A DNA stretch of 64,000 nt from CAYWFP01 sp964457365 (GTDB taxonomy: Bacteria; Planctomycetota; SZUA-567). The stretch is taken from assembly GCA_964457365.1 (NCBI GenBank), contig CAYWFP010000005.1:17503-81502 (forward strand), given 5' to 3'. The number at the start of each line of letters is the position of its first letter. The stretch's first letter is position 1. The position numbers were made by a program, and so were the translations under genes. Under the pieces are notes generated by a model. The model worked only from the letters and a program-made list of their open reading frames with translations. It did no database searches and was not told where the DNA came from. Positions 15,493-25,113 of the stretch are shown piece after piece.

Positions 15493-18100
15493 TCAGCCCC
15501 GGACCACGACGTTGACCATGCGCCCGGGCACGACCACGACCTTGGCGATCTCCTTGCCTTCGGTGTATGCCCGCACCCGCTCGTCCACGAGCGCTTCCTT
15601 CTCCAGCATCTCCGGCGGCATGTCGGCGTAAACGTTCAACTTCGCACGCAGCTTGCCGTTGATCTGCACGGGAATCTCGACGAATTTTTCGCGCGCAACC
15701 TCCTCGTCGGCGACCGGCCAGCCGATGGTGAAGACGCTCTCATCGTGCCCCAGCCGCGCCCACAGCTCCTCCGAGAGATGCGGGACGATGGGACAGAGAA
15801 TGCGCACCGCCGTCTCCAGCGTCTCACGCAACACCGCCGGGTTGACCGGGCCCTTGAAGCTCCGGACCATGTTCAGCAATTCGTTGCAGCGCGCGATGGC
15901 GGTGTTGAAGGCGAAGCCGCCCTCGATGGCCTCGGTGACCTTCTGGATGCACTGGTGCGTCTTGCGGCGGAGATTCTCGTTCTTGCGATTCAAGTGCGAG
16001 CCGATGGCCTCGTCCACGGGCGCGACCTTCTCCAGGCTGTCGGTGACGAGTTGCCAGAGACGGTTGACGGTGCGCCAGGCGCCCTGGATGCCTTCCTCGG
16101 CCCAGATCTGCATGCGGTCCGGCGGTGCGTCGCTGAGCATGTACAGCCGCACGGTATCGGCGCCGAAGCGGTCGAACATGGCGTCGGGATCGACGATGTT
16201 GAGCTTGGTCTTGGAGATCTTGGTCATCTCCGCGCGCACCTCGGTCCCGCCGCACTGCTTGCACTTGAGGGGGCTCTTCTTCGGCGTCTCGTCGAACTCG
16301 ACCTCGCTCTCGGGAAGCCACTTGCAGGCCGGGCAGAAGTAGGCGGTCTTGCAGACCATGCCCTGGCAGAAGAGGCGCGCGAACGGCTCGTCGAAGTCCA
16401 CCAGTCCCAGATCGTGCAGCACCATGGTGAAGAAACGCGCGTAGATCAGGTGCATCGTCGCGTGCTCGATGCCGCCGATGTACTGATTCACCGGCAGCCA
16501 CTTCTTCACCGGTTCCGACGAGAACGGCGCCGCGTCGTTCTGCGGGTCGCAGTAGCGCAGGAAGTACCACGACGAGTCGAAAAAGGTGTCCATGGTGTCG
16601 GTCTCGCGCCGGGCGGCCTTGCCGCATGTCGGGCAGGTGCATTTCACGAAGCTCTCGCTCGTCGCCAGCGGGTTGCCCGAGCCGGTGAACGCCACGTCGG
16701 TCGGCAGCGTCACCGGCAACTGCTCTTCAGGAACCGGCACGGTGCCGCAGTGATCGCAGTAGACCACCGGGATCGGCGTGCCCCAGTAGCGCTGGCGCGA
16801 GATCAGCCAGTCGCGCAGACGGTAGTTGATCGTGCCCTCGCCGTGGCCGTTCTCCTCGAGCCACCGGACGATGTCGGGCATCGACTCGAGGTTATGCTTG
16901 CCGTCGAACGGGCCGCTGCGAACCATCCGCCCCGGATCGACATAGGCTTCTCTCATCGCCTCCGGTTCGAGCGTCTGCCCCTCGGGCTGGATGACGACTT
17001 TGATCGGGATCTCGTACTTGCGGGCGAACTCGAAGTCGCGCTGGTCGTGCGCCGGGACCGACATCACCGCGCCGGTGCCGTAGCTCATCAAGGCGAAGTT
17101 GGCCACCCACAGGGGCACCGACTCGCCGTTGACCGGGTTGACGACGCGGAAGCCGGTGAAGACGCCCTCCTTCTCGCGCTCGCCCATCTCCCGCTCGGCG
17201 GCGCTGACCATGCGCATGCGCCGTACCGCCGGCATGACGCGCTCTTCGTGCCCGGTGTCGGCGACGAGTTTCTCGATCAGCGGGTGCTCGGGCGCGAGCA
17301 CCATGAAGGTCACGCCCCACAAGGTATCCGGGCGGGTGGTGAAGACCGGCACGGGATCGCCGGTTTCCCGAACGGCGAAGAGCACCTTCGCTCCTTCGCT
17401 GCGGCCGATCCACTCCTGCTGCTGGGCGATGACCGCGTCGGGCCAGTGCCCCTTCAGTTGCTCGTGTCCGTCCAGCAGGCGCTGGGCGTATTCGCTCATT
17501 TTGAGGAACCACTGCGACATCTCCTTCTGGTTCACCTCCGAGCCGCAGCGCTCGCAATGGCNNNNNNNNNNGGCCGCTGCCGAGCACCTGCTCGTTGGCC
17601 AGCACGGTCTGGCAGGAGTCGCACCAGTTCACCGGCGCGGTCTTCTTCACCGCCAGGCCCTTCTCCAGGAACTTCAGGAAGAACCACTGGTTCCACCGGT
17701 AGTAGTCCTCCCGGCTGGTGGCTACCTCGCGCGACCAGTCGTAGCCCCAGCCCGCACGCGCCATCTGCTCGGTCATGCGCGCGATGTTTTTCTCGGTGAA
17801 CTCGTGCGGGTGCGTGCCGGTGCGGATGGCGGCGTTCTCCGCCGGCAGGCCGAAGCTGTCCCACCCCATCGGCGAGAGCACGTCGAAGCCGCGCAGGAGT
17901 TTGTAACGCACCACCACGTCGCCGATGGTGTAGTTGATGACGTGGCCCATGTGCAGCACGCCCGAGGGGTACGGGTACATCGTCAGGACGTAGCATGTTG
18001 GCTTGCCGGCGTTGAAGCCGGTGCGGAAGAGCCCCATCTCCTCCCACTTGTCCTGCCACTTCTTCTCGATGGCGATAAAGTCGTAGTCTTTCTCTGGCAT
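15493..18100 (-). CDS. leuS: Leucyl-tRNA synthetase, interrupted by an assembly gap
   Basis: A class I aminoacyl-tRNA synthetase charging tRNA-Leu, about 870 residues. The HIGH-type motif is HMGH (YPSGVLHMGHVINY); the KMSKS-type motif reads KISKTK followed by LNIVDPD. The editing domain (GTGAVMSVPAHDQRD) and the zinc-binding Cys pairs are present. Ten Ns (17562-17571) fall between the two Cys pairs CDSC and CERC. The two halves are in different frames across 10 Ns, so the true gap must be a multiple of three. The ATG at 18100 has AGGAG nine bases upstream; a TTG 24 bases earlier is less likely. Confidence 0.95.
17562..17571. other. Assembly gap (10 Ns) inside leuS
   Basis: Ten undetermined bases. 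Reading frames on the two sides are consistent with one intact leuS only if the real length is a multiple of three. Confidence 0.99.
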
Positions 18101-18159
18101 TCCTGTTCGCTCCTGCGACGTCAATATCGTGACACGTATTTTGCGTTGAGGATCAGCGT

Positions 18160-18187
18160 ATTATGCACAAATCGTCGCGAGGCGCAA
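18160..18187 (-). promoter_or_regulatory. Promoter for leuS
   Basis: On the minus strand, -35 TTGCGC (18182-18187), 16-base spacer, -10 CATAAT (18160-18165), leaving a leader of about 50 bases before the leuS ATG. Confidence 0.55.
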
Positions 18188-18213
18188 TCATTGGGAGAAT
18201 ACTCGTCGCGCCT

Positions 18214-18504
18214 TTATCCGTACCAGAAATAGTGGAAGTCACTGAAGAGATTGACGAAATACCGTATCAAGGCAATCCCCATAACGACGGCGACGAACAG
18301 GCCGAGACCGCAGATCGATCCAAAAACAGCCGCTTGCCCATAGCGCCGCCACGGTTCTCGGCGCAGCGCGCCGCGAAAGGAACGGCGGCATTTCCCGCAG
18401 ACGCGGGTGATACCGTAATACCCCCCCGTTCCCAGCAGCAGAACGGTGCCCCACAGAATCGCCATCAGGTAGACCGCATCCGTCAAGTCGAAGCTCTGTG
18501 TCAT
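18214..18504 (-). CDS. Small membrane protein, tandem family member 3
   Basis: A 96-residue protein with two membrane segments flanking a short basic loop: helix (about 10-34), then VCGKCRRSFRGALRREPWRRYGQAAVFG, then helix (about 60-84). The loop has a CxxC(R) motif and the pattern G-x-LR-x-x-P-x-x-RY-x-x-A. The next two upstream genes encode the same architecture and motif, so this is a three-gene tandem family. The Cys pair could bind metal or be redox active. I do not recognise the family. The ATG at 18504 has GGGAGG upstream. Confidence 0.75.
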   Translation of the reverse strand: MTQSFDLTDAVYLMAILWGTVLLLGTGGYYGITRVCGKCRRSFRGALRREPWRRYGQAAVFGSICGLGLFVAVVMGIALIRYFVNLFSDFHYFWYG

Positions 18505-18530
18505 GGCCCTCCCGCACCTCCCCATACAGC

Positions 18531-18818
18531 TCAGCGCAACGGGAACCAGCCCAGCGACCACCCCGCGACGACGTACACCATCACGACTATCCGCGTGGAC
18601 ACGAGCACGAGGACCGCAACCGCCAAGCCGTAGAGCGGCGCGAAGAAGGCCGCCTGCAGATAGCGCCACCATGGCACAAGCCGCAAATCGCCCCGCGGAT
18701 TGCGTCGGCAGTCCGCGCAGATACGGGCCGCACCGAAGTAGCACCCGCTGGCGAAGACGAGAGCCAACAACCAGATTCCGGCCGTGGTGATCAGTGAATG
18801 CAGAAAGGACGAGACCAC
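18531..18818 (-). CDS. Small membrane protein, tandem family member 2
   Basis: A 95-residue paralogue of its two neighbours: membrane helix (about 10-30), then ICADCRRNPRGDLRLVPWWR and YLQAAFFAPLYGL, then a second helix. The CxxCR and LR-x-x-P-x-x-RY pattern is kept. The start is a GTG with GAGGGA upstream. Spacing to the next family member is 26 bases, consistent with one transcript. The function is unknown. Confidence 0.72.
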   Translation of the reverse strand: MVSSFLHSLITTAGIWLLALVFASGCYFGAARICADCRRNPRGDLRLVPWWRYLQAAFFAPLYGLAVAVLVLVSTRIVVMVYVVAGWSLGWFPLR

Positions 18819-18849
18819 TTGCGTCCCTCGGGAACAATCTTCACCCGTC

Positions 18850-19083
18850 TCAGGCGAACATAAGGAGCGGCACCAGCAGCATCACACCCAGTACGATAAT
18901 GGCGGCAATACCCCCGAGGATACCGAAGCAGAAGGCGAGGGCATACCGAAACGCTGGCGAGCGGCGCAGATGCCCCTCCGACACCTCACGGCATATCCGG
19001 CAGACCGAAGCGACCGCCAAGTAGAAACCGGTCACAAAGGCAAGCCCCACCAAGCCGGTTGCGTCAATGACCACGTGCGTCAT
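18850..19083 (-). CDS. Small membrane protein, tandem family member 1
   Basis: A 77-residue paralogue and the shortest of the three: helix (about 6-28), loop VCRICREVSEGHLRRSPAFR then YALAFCFGILGG and a second hydrophobic segment to the C terminus. The CxxCR and HLRRSP-x-x-RY motifs match the other two members. It starts 29 bases after the MscS gene, so the cluster may be read from the MscS promoter. The function is unknown. Confidence 0.7.
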   Translation of the reverse strand: MTHVVIDATGLVGLAFVTGFYLAVASVCRICREVSEGHLRRSPAFRYALAFCFGILGGIAAIIVLGVMLLVPLLMFA

Positions 19084-19112
19084 TATTTGCCGTCTCTATG
19101 CACCCGCCACGT

Positions 19113-20459
19113 CTACACCAACCGCGGCCCAGGCCGCTCCCGGTCGTCGAAACCGCCGTGGCCGGTGTGCTTCAGCAGCAGCTCGCGGTTGGGGTCGCCC
19201 GCCAGGAAGAGCGTCTGCGTCGGGAAGGCGAACTCGATGCCCTCGGCGTTGAAACGCTTGAGGATCTCGAAGTTGACCCACTCGGCATGGGCCATGTAAT
19301 CCCAATACTCCGGCGGGTGATACCAGTAGATGACGAAGATGTTGAGGCTGCAGTCGTTGAAGTTGTTGAAGTAGACCCGCGGCGGGAACTCCGGATCCAT
19401 GCCCTCGTGGTTGTCCAGCACCTCCTTGACGATCTGCACCGCGCGCTCGACTTTCTCGGCGGGCGTGTCGTAGGTGACGCCGATGTCCATAAGCCGGCGG
19501 ATGTACGGACGGCGGCCGATGTTGTGGATCACGCTGTCGGCGGCGCTCATGTTCGGGATGGAGACGACGTGTCCGTCGAGGCGGCGGAGCTTGGTCGAGC
19601 GCAAGCCCACCTCCTCCACGACGCCGTCGTGCCCCTCGAAGACGATGCGCTCACCGATCTGGAACGGCTTGTCCAGCACGATCATGATGAAGCCGAAGAA
19701 GTTCTTCAGCGTATCCTGCGCGGCCAGGGCGAAGGCCAAGCCGCCGAGGCCGAGGCCGGCGAGGATAGTGGTGATAGGCTGCCCGGAGAAACTCTGGTAG
19801 ATGTGCAGCCCGGCGATGACGACCACGAGCACCCGCAAGGCTTTCCGGAGAATCGGAACGAGCATGTCGTCGAGTTTGGTCTCGGTAGTGGCGGCATACT
19901 GCATCAGGTAATACTCGATGACCTCGACGAAGTCGTAGATGAAGACGGCCAGCGAGAGGCTCATCAAGAGTTCGGCCAGCCAGATCGCGCCCGGCGCGTG
20001 CGCGGGCAGCAACACCGGGCCGATCAGGCGGATCGCGACGGCCCAGACGAGCACCCACAAGGGTCGCCGCAACGCGCGGATGGTCATGCCGATAAAGCTC
20101 TTCTTCTCCGGCGACTCCACCTCCTCCGCGGCCCCCGGCTCCACCGCCTCTGTTTTCAACTTCTCCTTCTTCGCCTCGTCCTTCCGGTCGGAGATCTTGC
20201 GGATGTAGTAGGCGATGACCGTGTTGAGCGCCATTGCCGCCACGGCGATGAGGAAGGCGACGACCAGGCGCCAGACGTGGTAACCGAAGATATCGTAGGT
20301 CGCCAGGGAATGCAGCCACGTCGGCAGCCACTCCAGCGCCTCGCGATTGGTGATAACCTCGGTCGCCGCGGCGGCATCCCCTGCCGGTTCGCCCGCGCAG
20401 AGGGTCGCGGCCACCAGCGCCAGCGCCAACCAGACGAATACGAATCTGCCCGCTTTCAT
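19113..20459 (-). CDS. MscS-family mechanosensitive ion channel
   Basis: A 448-residue inner-membrane channel. It has a signal-like first segment (1-22), then about four membrane helices; the pore-lining helix and beta domain (about residues 225-290) carry the family hallmark GLGGLAFALAAQDTLKNFFGFIMIVLDKPFQIGERI. The C-terminal cytoplasmic part (IPNMSAADSVIHNIGRRPYI, GIEFAFPTQTLFL) is typical of MscS/YnaI-type channels. It probably releases solutes during osmotic down-shock. It lies between serS and the small membrane protein cluster, all on one strand. Confidence 0.93.
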   Translation of the reverse strand: MKAGRFVFVWLALALVAATLCAGEPAGDAAAATEVITNREALEWLPTWLHSLATYDIFGYHVWRLVVAFLIAVAAMALNTVIAYYIRKISDRKDEAKKEKLKTEAVEPGAAEEVESPEKKSFIGMTIRALRRPLWVLVWAVAIRLIGPVLLPAHAPGAIWLAELLMSLSLAVFIYDFVEVIEYYLMQYAATTETKLDDMLVPILRKALRVLVVVIAGLHIYQSFSGQPITTILAGLGLGGLAFALAAQDTLKNFFGFIMIVLDKPFQIGERIVFEGHDGVVEEVGLRSTKLRRLDGHVVSIPNMSAADSVIHNIGRRPYIRRLMDIGVTYDTPAEKVERAVQIVKEVLDNHEGMDPEFPPRVYFNNFNDCSLNIFVIYWYHPPEYWDYMAHAEWVNFEILKRFNAEGIEFAFPTQTLFLAGDPNRELLLKHTGHGGFDDRERPGPRLV

Positions 20460-20468
20460 GATCCCCCC

Positions 20469-21749
20469 TCAGGATACAGGTTCGATGCGTTCGAGTCCAT
20501 TCATGTACGGCCGCAGCACCTCGGGCACGACGACCGAGCCGTCGGCCTGCTGATAGGTCTCCAGCAAGGCCACCATCGTCCGCGGCGTGGCCAGCCCGGA
20601 CGAATTGAGCGTGTGCAGAAAGCGCGTCTTCTTCTGCGCGTCCTTGTAGCGGATACGCGCACGCCGCGCCTGGAAGTCCTCGAAGTTGCTGCAACTGGAA
20701 ACCTCGAGGTAGCGGTCCACCCCCGGAGCGTAGGCCTCGAAGTCGTAGCACTTGGCGGCCGCGAAGCTCAGGTCGCCGCTGCAGAGTTCGAGCACGCGGT
20801 AATGCAGGCCCAGCCGTTCGAGGCAAGTCTCCGCGTCGCGGCGGAGTTTTGCGTGCTCGGCGTAGCTCGTCTCGGGCGTGCAGAACTTCACCAGTTCGAC
20901 CTTGTTGAACTCGTGCACGCGCAGCAGCCCGCGGGTGTCCTTGCCGGCCGCGCCGGCTTCGCGCCGAAAGCACGGAGAGAACGCCGCGTAATAGAGCGGC
21001 AGATCCGCCTCCGCGAGGATCTCGTCGCGATGGATGTTGGTCAGCGGCACCTCGGCGGTCGGGATGAGCCAGAGGTCGTCGTCCTTGTCGGTGTGGTACA
21101 TGTCCTCGGCCATCTTCGGGAGCTGGCCGGTCCCGGTCATGGCCTCGCGGTTGACCAGCACCGGCGGCAGCCACTCGGTATAGCCGTGCTCGCCGGTATG
21201 CAGGTCCAGGAAGAAGTTCAAGAGCGCCCGTTCGAGCCGCGCGCCGAGGCCCTTGTAGAGGATGAAGCCGCTGCCGGCAAGCTTGGCCCCGCGTTGCCAG
21301 TCGATGATGTCGAGCGCTTCGCAGAGTTCCCAGTGGGCTTTCGGGCGGAAGTCGAACAAGGGCTTCTCGCCCCACGCGGCCACCTCGACGTTCTCCGCCT
21401 CGCCGCCCCCGTCGGGGACGTCCGCCGCGGGAAGATTGGGGATGGTCAGCGCCAACGCGTCGAGCTCGGCCTCGACGGCACCGCGTTCCTCGCCGAGGCG
21501 CTTGATCTCGGCATTGACCTCCTCCATCCGGCGCATCAGGCCGTCCGCGTCCTCGCCGCTCTTCTTGCGCTTGCCGATCTCCTTGCTCGCGGTCTTGCGC
21601 TCGTTCTGGAGCGTCTCCAGCGCCTGTATTGTCGCGCGACGTCGCTCGTCCAACTCGACGCCGCGAGCAATATCGACGGCGACGCGCTTGCGTCGGCAAG
21701 CGGCACGCAACTTCTCCGGGTCGTCGCGAAAGAGGCGCGGGTCGAGCAT
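20469..21749 (-). CDS. serS: Seryl-tRNA synthetase
   Basis: A 426-residue class II synthetase that charges tRNA-Ser and tRNA-Sec. The N-terminal long antiparallel coiled coil that grips the tRNA is visible (about residues 30-100). Class II motifs 2 and 3 are present as FSPCFRREAGAAGKDTRGLLRVHEFNKVE and NSSGLATPRTMVALLE. The ATG at 21749 follows GGAG by seven bases; longer frames upstream run into the intergenic region. It ends nine bases before the MscS start, so the two probably share a transcript. Confidence 0.96.
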   Translation of the reverse strand: MLDPRLFRDDPEKLRAACRRKRVAVDIARGVELDERRRATIQALETLQNERKTASKEIGKRKKSGEDADGLMRRMEEVNAEIKRLGEERGAVEAELDALALTIPNLPAADVPDGGGEAENVEVAAWGEKPLFDFRPKAHWELCEALDIIDWQRGAKLAGSGFILYKGLGARLERALLNFFLDLHTGEHGYTEWLPPVLVNREAMTGTGQLPKMAEDMYHTDKDDDLWLIPTAEVPLTNIHRDEILAEADLPLYYAAFSPCFRREAGAAGKDTRGLLRVHEFNKVELVKFCTPETSYAEHAKLRRDAETCLERLGLHYRVLELCSGDLSFAAAKCYDFEAYAPGVDRYLEVSSCSNFEDFQARRARIRYKDAQKKTRFLHTLNSSGLATPRTMVALLETYQQADGSVVVPEVLRPYMNGLERIEPVS

Positions 21750-21860
21750 TATCGGTCTCCGGCACGGCAAAGACCAAAGCATACACGAATCGGATTTCCA
21801 TGTCCACAAGTACAAACTGTGCGCCTGGATTCGCATTCGGCCGATGAATACGAAAGACGG

Positions 21861-21882
21861 TTTCAAGGCCTTTTCCTTGAAA
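21861..21882. repeat. Inverted repeat upstream of the lipoprotein gene
   Basis: TTTCAAGG (21861-21868) and CCTTGAAA (21875-21882), a perfect 8-bp inverted repeat with six bases between, about 84 bases upstream of the ATG at 21966. A possible operator; no T-tract follows. Confidence 0.4.
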
Positions 21883-21965
21883 GCAACACGTGATAATGCT
21901 CAAATAACTTCCGGGTCGGCGTTTTTGGCCACGCAATCGCCGCAGTATCGCAAGAAAGGATCGTT

Positions 21966-22241
21966 ATGAAACGTCTCTCCGTTCTTTTCGCTTTCGCCCT
22001 CTTCTGCGGCGGGCTGACGGTAAGCGGCTGCACCGAGAAATATTCCGATCTGGGCGCGGTCAACCACGCCTGGCGCGAAGCAGTCGCCAACGATCGCCAG
22101 AAACGCAGCGAACTGGGACCGACCATTGATCGATACATCGCGCGCGAGCGTCGCTGCTATCCCACCAGGAAACGCGCCGACACGATCGGCATGGAAGGCG
22201 AGTCCGAACTCGGCGGCAACGCGCCGGTTACGGGCATGTAG
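21966..22241 (+). CDS. Small hypothetical lipoprotein
   Basis: A 91-residue protein with a signal peptide and lipobox LTVSGC (lipidated Cys at about residue 22). The mature part is short and charged, with no recognisable domain (HAWREAVANDRQKRSELG). AAGGA lies before the ATG. It is divergent from serS and followed on the same strand by the HTH/coiled-coil gene after 120 bases. The function is unknown. Confidence 0.72.
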   Translation: MKRLSVLFAFALFCGGLTVSGCTEKYSDLGAVNHAWREAVANDRQKRSELGPTIDRYIARERRCYPTRKRADTIGMEGESELGGNAPVTGM

Positions 22242-22361
22242 TCCCAGCCGGAACCGTTTTTCCGGATTCGGTTGGCGCTTTCGTGCGCCCTGCGGGTCGC
22301 TCAATCTTGCATTCCGTCTTTCCTGCTGCTAAAGTGTTCCCAACTTCCCGGGAGAAACGAG

Positions 22362-23306
22362 ATGCCTTGGATCGAGCTTTCCGAAGCCGCCTTGACGCTG
22401 GGCGTGAGCGAACGTACGGTGCGCAACTGGATCCGCTCCGGCAAACTTCCCAAGCGCTCCGTCTGCGGTATCCAGGAAGTCGAACTCCCCGACAGCGACG
22501 AGTTCAAACGCCTTACCGAGCCCGGCAACGGCAAGAACGAATCGCCCCTCACTCAACAGCAACGCCTGCATACGGCACTGGTCGAATGCGGTCGCCTGAA
22601 AGGGATGCTCGGCAGTCAGGAGAAAGTGGTCGAGAGCCTCTCGGCCACGGTCGCCGAGACCGAAGCCCGTCTCGAACGCAGCCGGCAGATCATCGCCCGG
22701 CGGACCATCCTCTGCGTGGTCATCGCCTTCCTCGGTGTCATGGCTTATGCGTTGAGCAAGCTCGCCCAGCAGGAGCGCTACGGCGAGATGCAGCAGACAT
22801 TCTCGGCGAGACTCGACGATGCGCGAGAGAAGCACGAGGCGCGTTTCCTGGCCAAGGTCGAGTCCATCCAGAAAACCTCCAGCGACGAACGCGCCCGACT
22901 CGAAGCGCGGTACCGCACGCAGGTGCAGGAACTGAAGGAGTCGCTGGCCAGCGTGGAGCCGACGGCCTCGTCGAAGGACCTGGAGACGGCGCTCGCCGCG
23001 CAGGAGGCGCGCCTGCAGCAGGAGTTCCAGAAAGAACTGCGCCAGTACCGGCGCATGATCGATCGCGTTCAGGCCGAGAAGCAGCAAATCGAGAGCGAAC
23101 TGCGGCGGCTGCACCAGACGAACAGGGACGACGACGCGCAGAGCCGGACGATCGCCACGCTGCGGCGGGAACTCGAGCAAGCCCGACTCCGAGCCGCCAC
23201 GCACGAAGCCGAGGCGAAGAAGCTGCAGACCGCCAATGCCGAGTTGGAGGAGACGATCCGCTCGCTGCGCAAACGCCTGGCGGGGCTGGCCGAGATCGAG
23301 AACTGA
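22362..23306 (+). CDS. Membrane-anchored HTH protein with long coiled coil
   Basis: A 314-residue protein. Residues 1-50 look like a MerR/excisionase-type winged HTH (LSEAALTLGVSERTVRNWIRSGKLP). A short coiled coil (65-110) leads to one membrane helix (about 113-132, TILCVVIAFLGVMAYAL). The rest (135-312) is almost continuously coiled coil, with heptad-like Leu and very high Glu, Arg and Gln. So a putative DNA-binding head is tethered to the membrane by its own protein. GGAG is seven bases before the ATG. No close family is known to me; it could link the chromosome or a promoter to the envelope. Confidence 0.75.
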   Translation: MPWIELSEAALTLGVSERTVRNWIRSGKLPKRSVCGIQEVELPDSDEFKRLTEPGNGKNESPLTQQQRLHTALVECGRLKGMLGSQEKVVESLSATVAETEARLERSRQIIARRTILCVVIAFLGVMAYALSKLAQQERYGEMQQTFSARLDDAREKHEARFLAKVESIQKTSSDERARLEARYRTQVQELKESLASVEPTASSKDLETALAAQEARLQQEFQKELRQYRRMIDRVQAEKQQIESELRRLHQTNRDDDAQSRTIATLRRELEQARLRAATHEAEAKKLQTANAELEETIRSLRKRLAGLAEIEN

Positions 23307-23313
23307 ATCCGTA

Positions 23314-25113
23314 TCAGGCTTCGTCGTCGGCTTCGAGAACGACCAGAAACGCTTTCTGCGGCACGGTGACGTTGCCGATCGAGCGCATCCGGCGCTTGCC
23401 TTCTTTCTGCTTCTCCAGCAGCTTCCGTTTGCGCGTGATGTCCCCGCCGTAGCACTTGGCGGTGACGTTCTTGCGATACGGGGCGATATTCTCGCGGGCG
23501 ATGATCTTGCCGCCGACAGCCGCCTGGAGCGCGACCTGGAACATGTGACGCGGGATCTCCTTGCGCAGCCTCTGCAGCACCCGCCGCCCGCGGCGATCGG
23601 CGTCCTCGCGCAGGCAGATCATCGACAACGCGTCGGCGGGCGTGCCGTGGACCACGATATCCAGCCGCACCAGATCGGCCGCGCGGTAGTCTATCAATTC
23701 ATAGTCCATCGTGCCGTAGCCGCGGGTGGCGCTCTTGAGCTTGTCGTAGAAGTCGAAGACGATCTCGGCGAAGCTGATTTCGTAGGTCAACAACGCCCGC
23801 GTGGTCGCGATGTACTCGATGCTCTTGTACGTCCCGCGCCGCTCCTCGCAGAGCTTCATCACCGTGCCGACGTGGTCTTTGGGCACCATGATCTGCAGCC
23901 GACAGATCGGTTCGTAGAACGCCTGGATCGTCGACCGATCCGGAACGTCGGCGGGGCTGTGCACCTCGACGGTCTCGCCGTTGGTCTGCTCGATCCGGTA
24001 GGTGACGTTGGGCGCGGTCTTGACCAGCTCCAGGTCACTCTCGCGCTCGAGCCGCTCGTGGACGATCTCCATATGAAGAAGCCCGAGAAAACCGCAGCGG
24101 AAGCCGAAGCCAAGTGCCTGCGAGGTCTCCGGTTCGTAGCTGAAGGAGGAGTCGTTCAACGCCAGCCGGTCGAGCGCGCGGCGCAGGTCCTCGAAGTCCT
24201 CCGAGGCGCTAGGATAGAGCCCGCAGTAGACCATGCTCTTGGGCTCCTCGTAACCGGGCAAGGCCGTCACTTCGACGCGTTCGTGTTTGAGGGTGTCGCC
24301 GACCTTGACACTGCGCAGATCCTTCAGGTTGCCGATGACATACCCCACTTGTCCCGCGCCCAACTCTTTCCGGTCGTCCATGCGCGGCGTGAAGAGTCCG
24401 AGTTCGGTGACCTCGTAGCCGCGATCCACGGCCATCATCTCCACCTTGTCACGGCGCCGCAGACGGCCGTCGACGACGCGCAGGTGGGTGATGACGCCGC
24501 GATAGTCGTCGTAGACCGCGTCGAAGATCAAGCCGCGCAGCGGCGCCTCCGGATCGCCCGCGGGCGGCGGGACGACGTCGACGATGGCATCGAGCACCTG
24601 GTCGATACCCGCGCCGGTCTTGGCGCTGACGAAGAGCACCTCCTCCGGATCACAGCCGAGGAAGTCGACGATCTCCTCGCGGACGTGCTCGGGCGTGGCG
24701 TGCGGCAGGTCGATCTTGTTGACCACGGGGATGATGCGCAGGTCGTGCTCGAGCGCGAGATACGTGTTGGCGATGGTCTGCGCCTCGATGCCCTGCGAAG
24801 CGTCGACGACGAGGAGCGCGCCCTCGCAGGCGGCCAGCGAGCGCGAAACCTCGTAGGTGAAGTCGACGTGCCCGGGCGTGTCGATCAGGTTCAGCAGGTA
24901 CGCCCCATCGTCGCGCGCATAGTTGATCGAGACTGATCGCGCCTTGATGGTGATACCGCGCTCGCGCTCGATATCCATGTCGTCGAGCATCTGGTTGTGG
25001 AATTCGCGCGCGGTAACCGCGCCGGTCTCCAGCAGCAACCGGTCGGCGAGCGTACTCTTGCCGTGGTCGATATGCGCGATGATCGAGAAGTTGCGGATAT
25101 TGGCGGGTTTCAT
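23314..25113 (-). CDS. lepA: Elongation factor 4 (LepA)
   Basis: A 599-residue translational GTPase that back-translocates stalled ribosomes. G1 AHIDHGKSTL, G2 RGITIKA, G3 DTPGH and G4 NKIDLP are present, as are the elongation factor domains and the LepA-specific C-terminal domain (AKCYGGDITRKRKLLEKQKEGKRRM). The ATG overlaps the stop of the upstream ROK kinase gene (ATGA). The length is normal. The gene is convergent with the HTH/coiled-coil gene. Confidence 0.97.
   Translation of the reverse strand: MKPANIRNFSIIAHIDHGKSTLADRLLLETGAVTAREFHNQMLDDMDIERERGITIKARSVSINYARDDGAYLLNLIDTPGHVDFTYEVSRSLAACEGALLVVDASQGIEAQTIANTYLALEHDLRIIPVVNKIDLPHATPEHVREEIVDFLGCDPEEVLFVSAKTGAGIDQVLDAIVDVVPPPAGDPEAPLRGLIFDAVYDDYRGVITHLRVVDGRLRRRDKVEMMAVDRGYEVTELGLFTPRMDDRKELGAGQVGYVIGNLKDLRSVKVGDTLKHERVEVTALPGYEEPKSMVYCGLYPSASEDFEDLRRALDRLALNDSSFSYEPETSQALGFGFRCGFLGLLHMEIVHERLERESDLELVKTAPNVTYRIEQTNGETVEVHSPADVPDRSTIQAFYEPICRLQIMVPKDHVGTVMKLCEERRGTYKSIEYIATTRALLTYEISFAEIVFDFYDKLKSATRGYGTMDYELIDYRAADLVRLDIVVHGTPADALSMICLREDADRRGRRVLQRLRKEIPRHMFQVALQAAVGGKIIARENIAPYRKNVTAKCYGGDITRKRKLLEKQKEGKRRMRSIGNVTVPQKAFLVVLEADDEA

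Noticed and set aside
14305..17799. 1164-residue plus-strand open frame across rnc, nth and leuS
   Set aside because: It runs antisense to three recognisable genes and even through the Ns; it has no domain and no ribosome-binding site. A GC-driven shadow.
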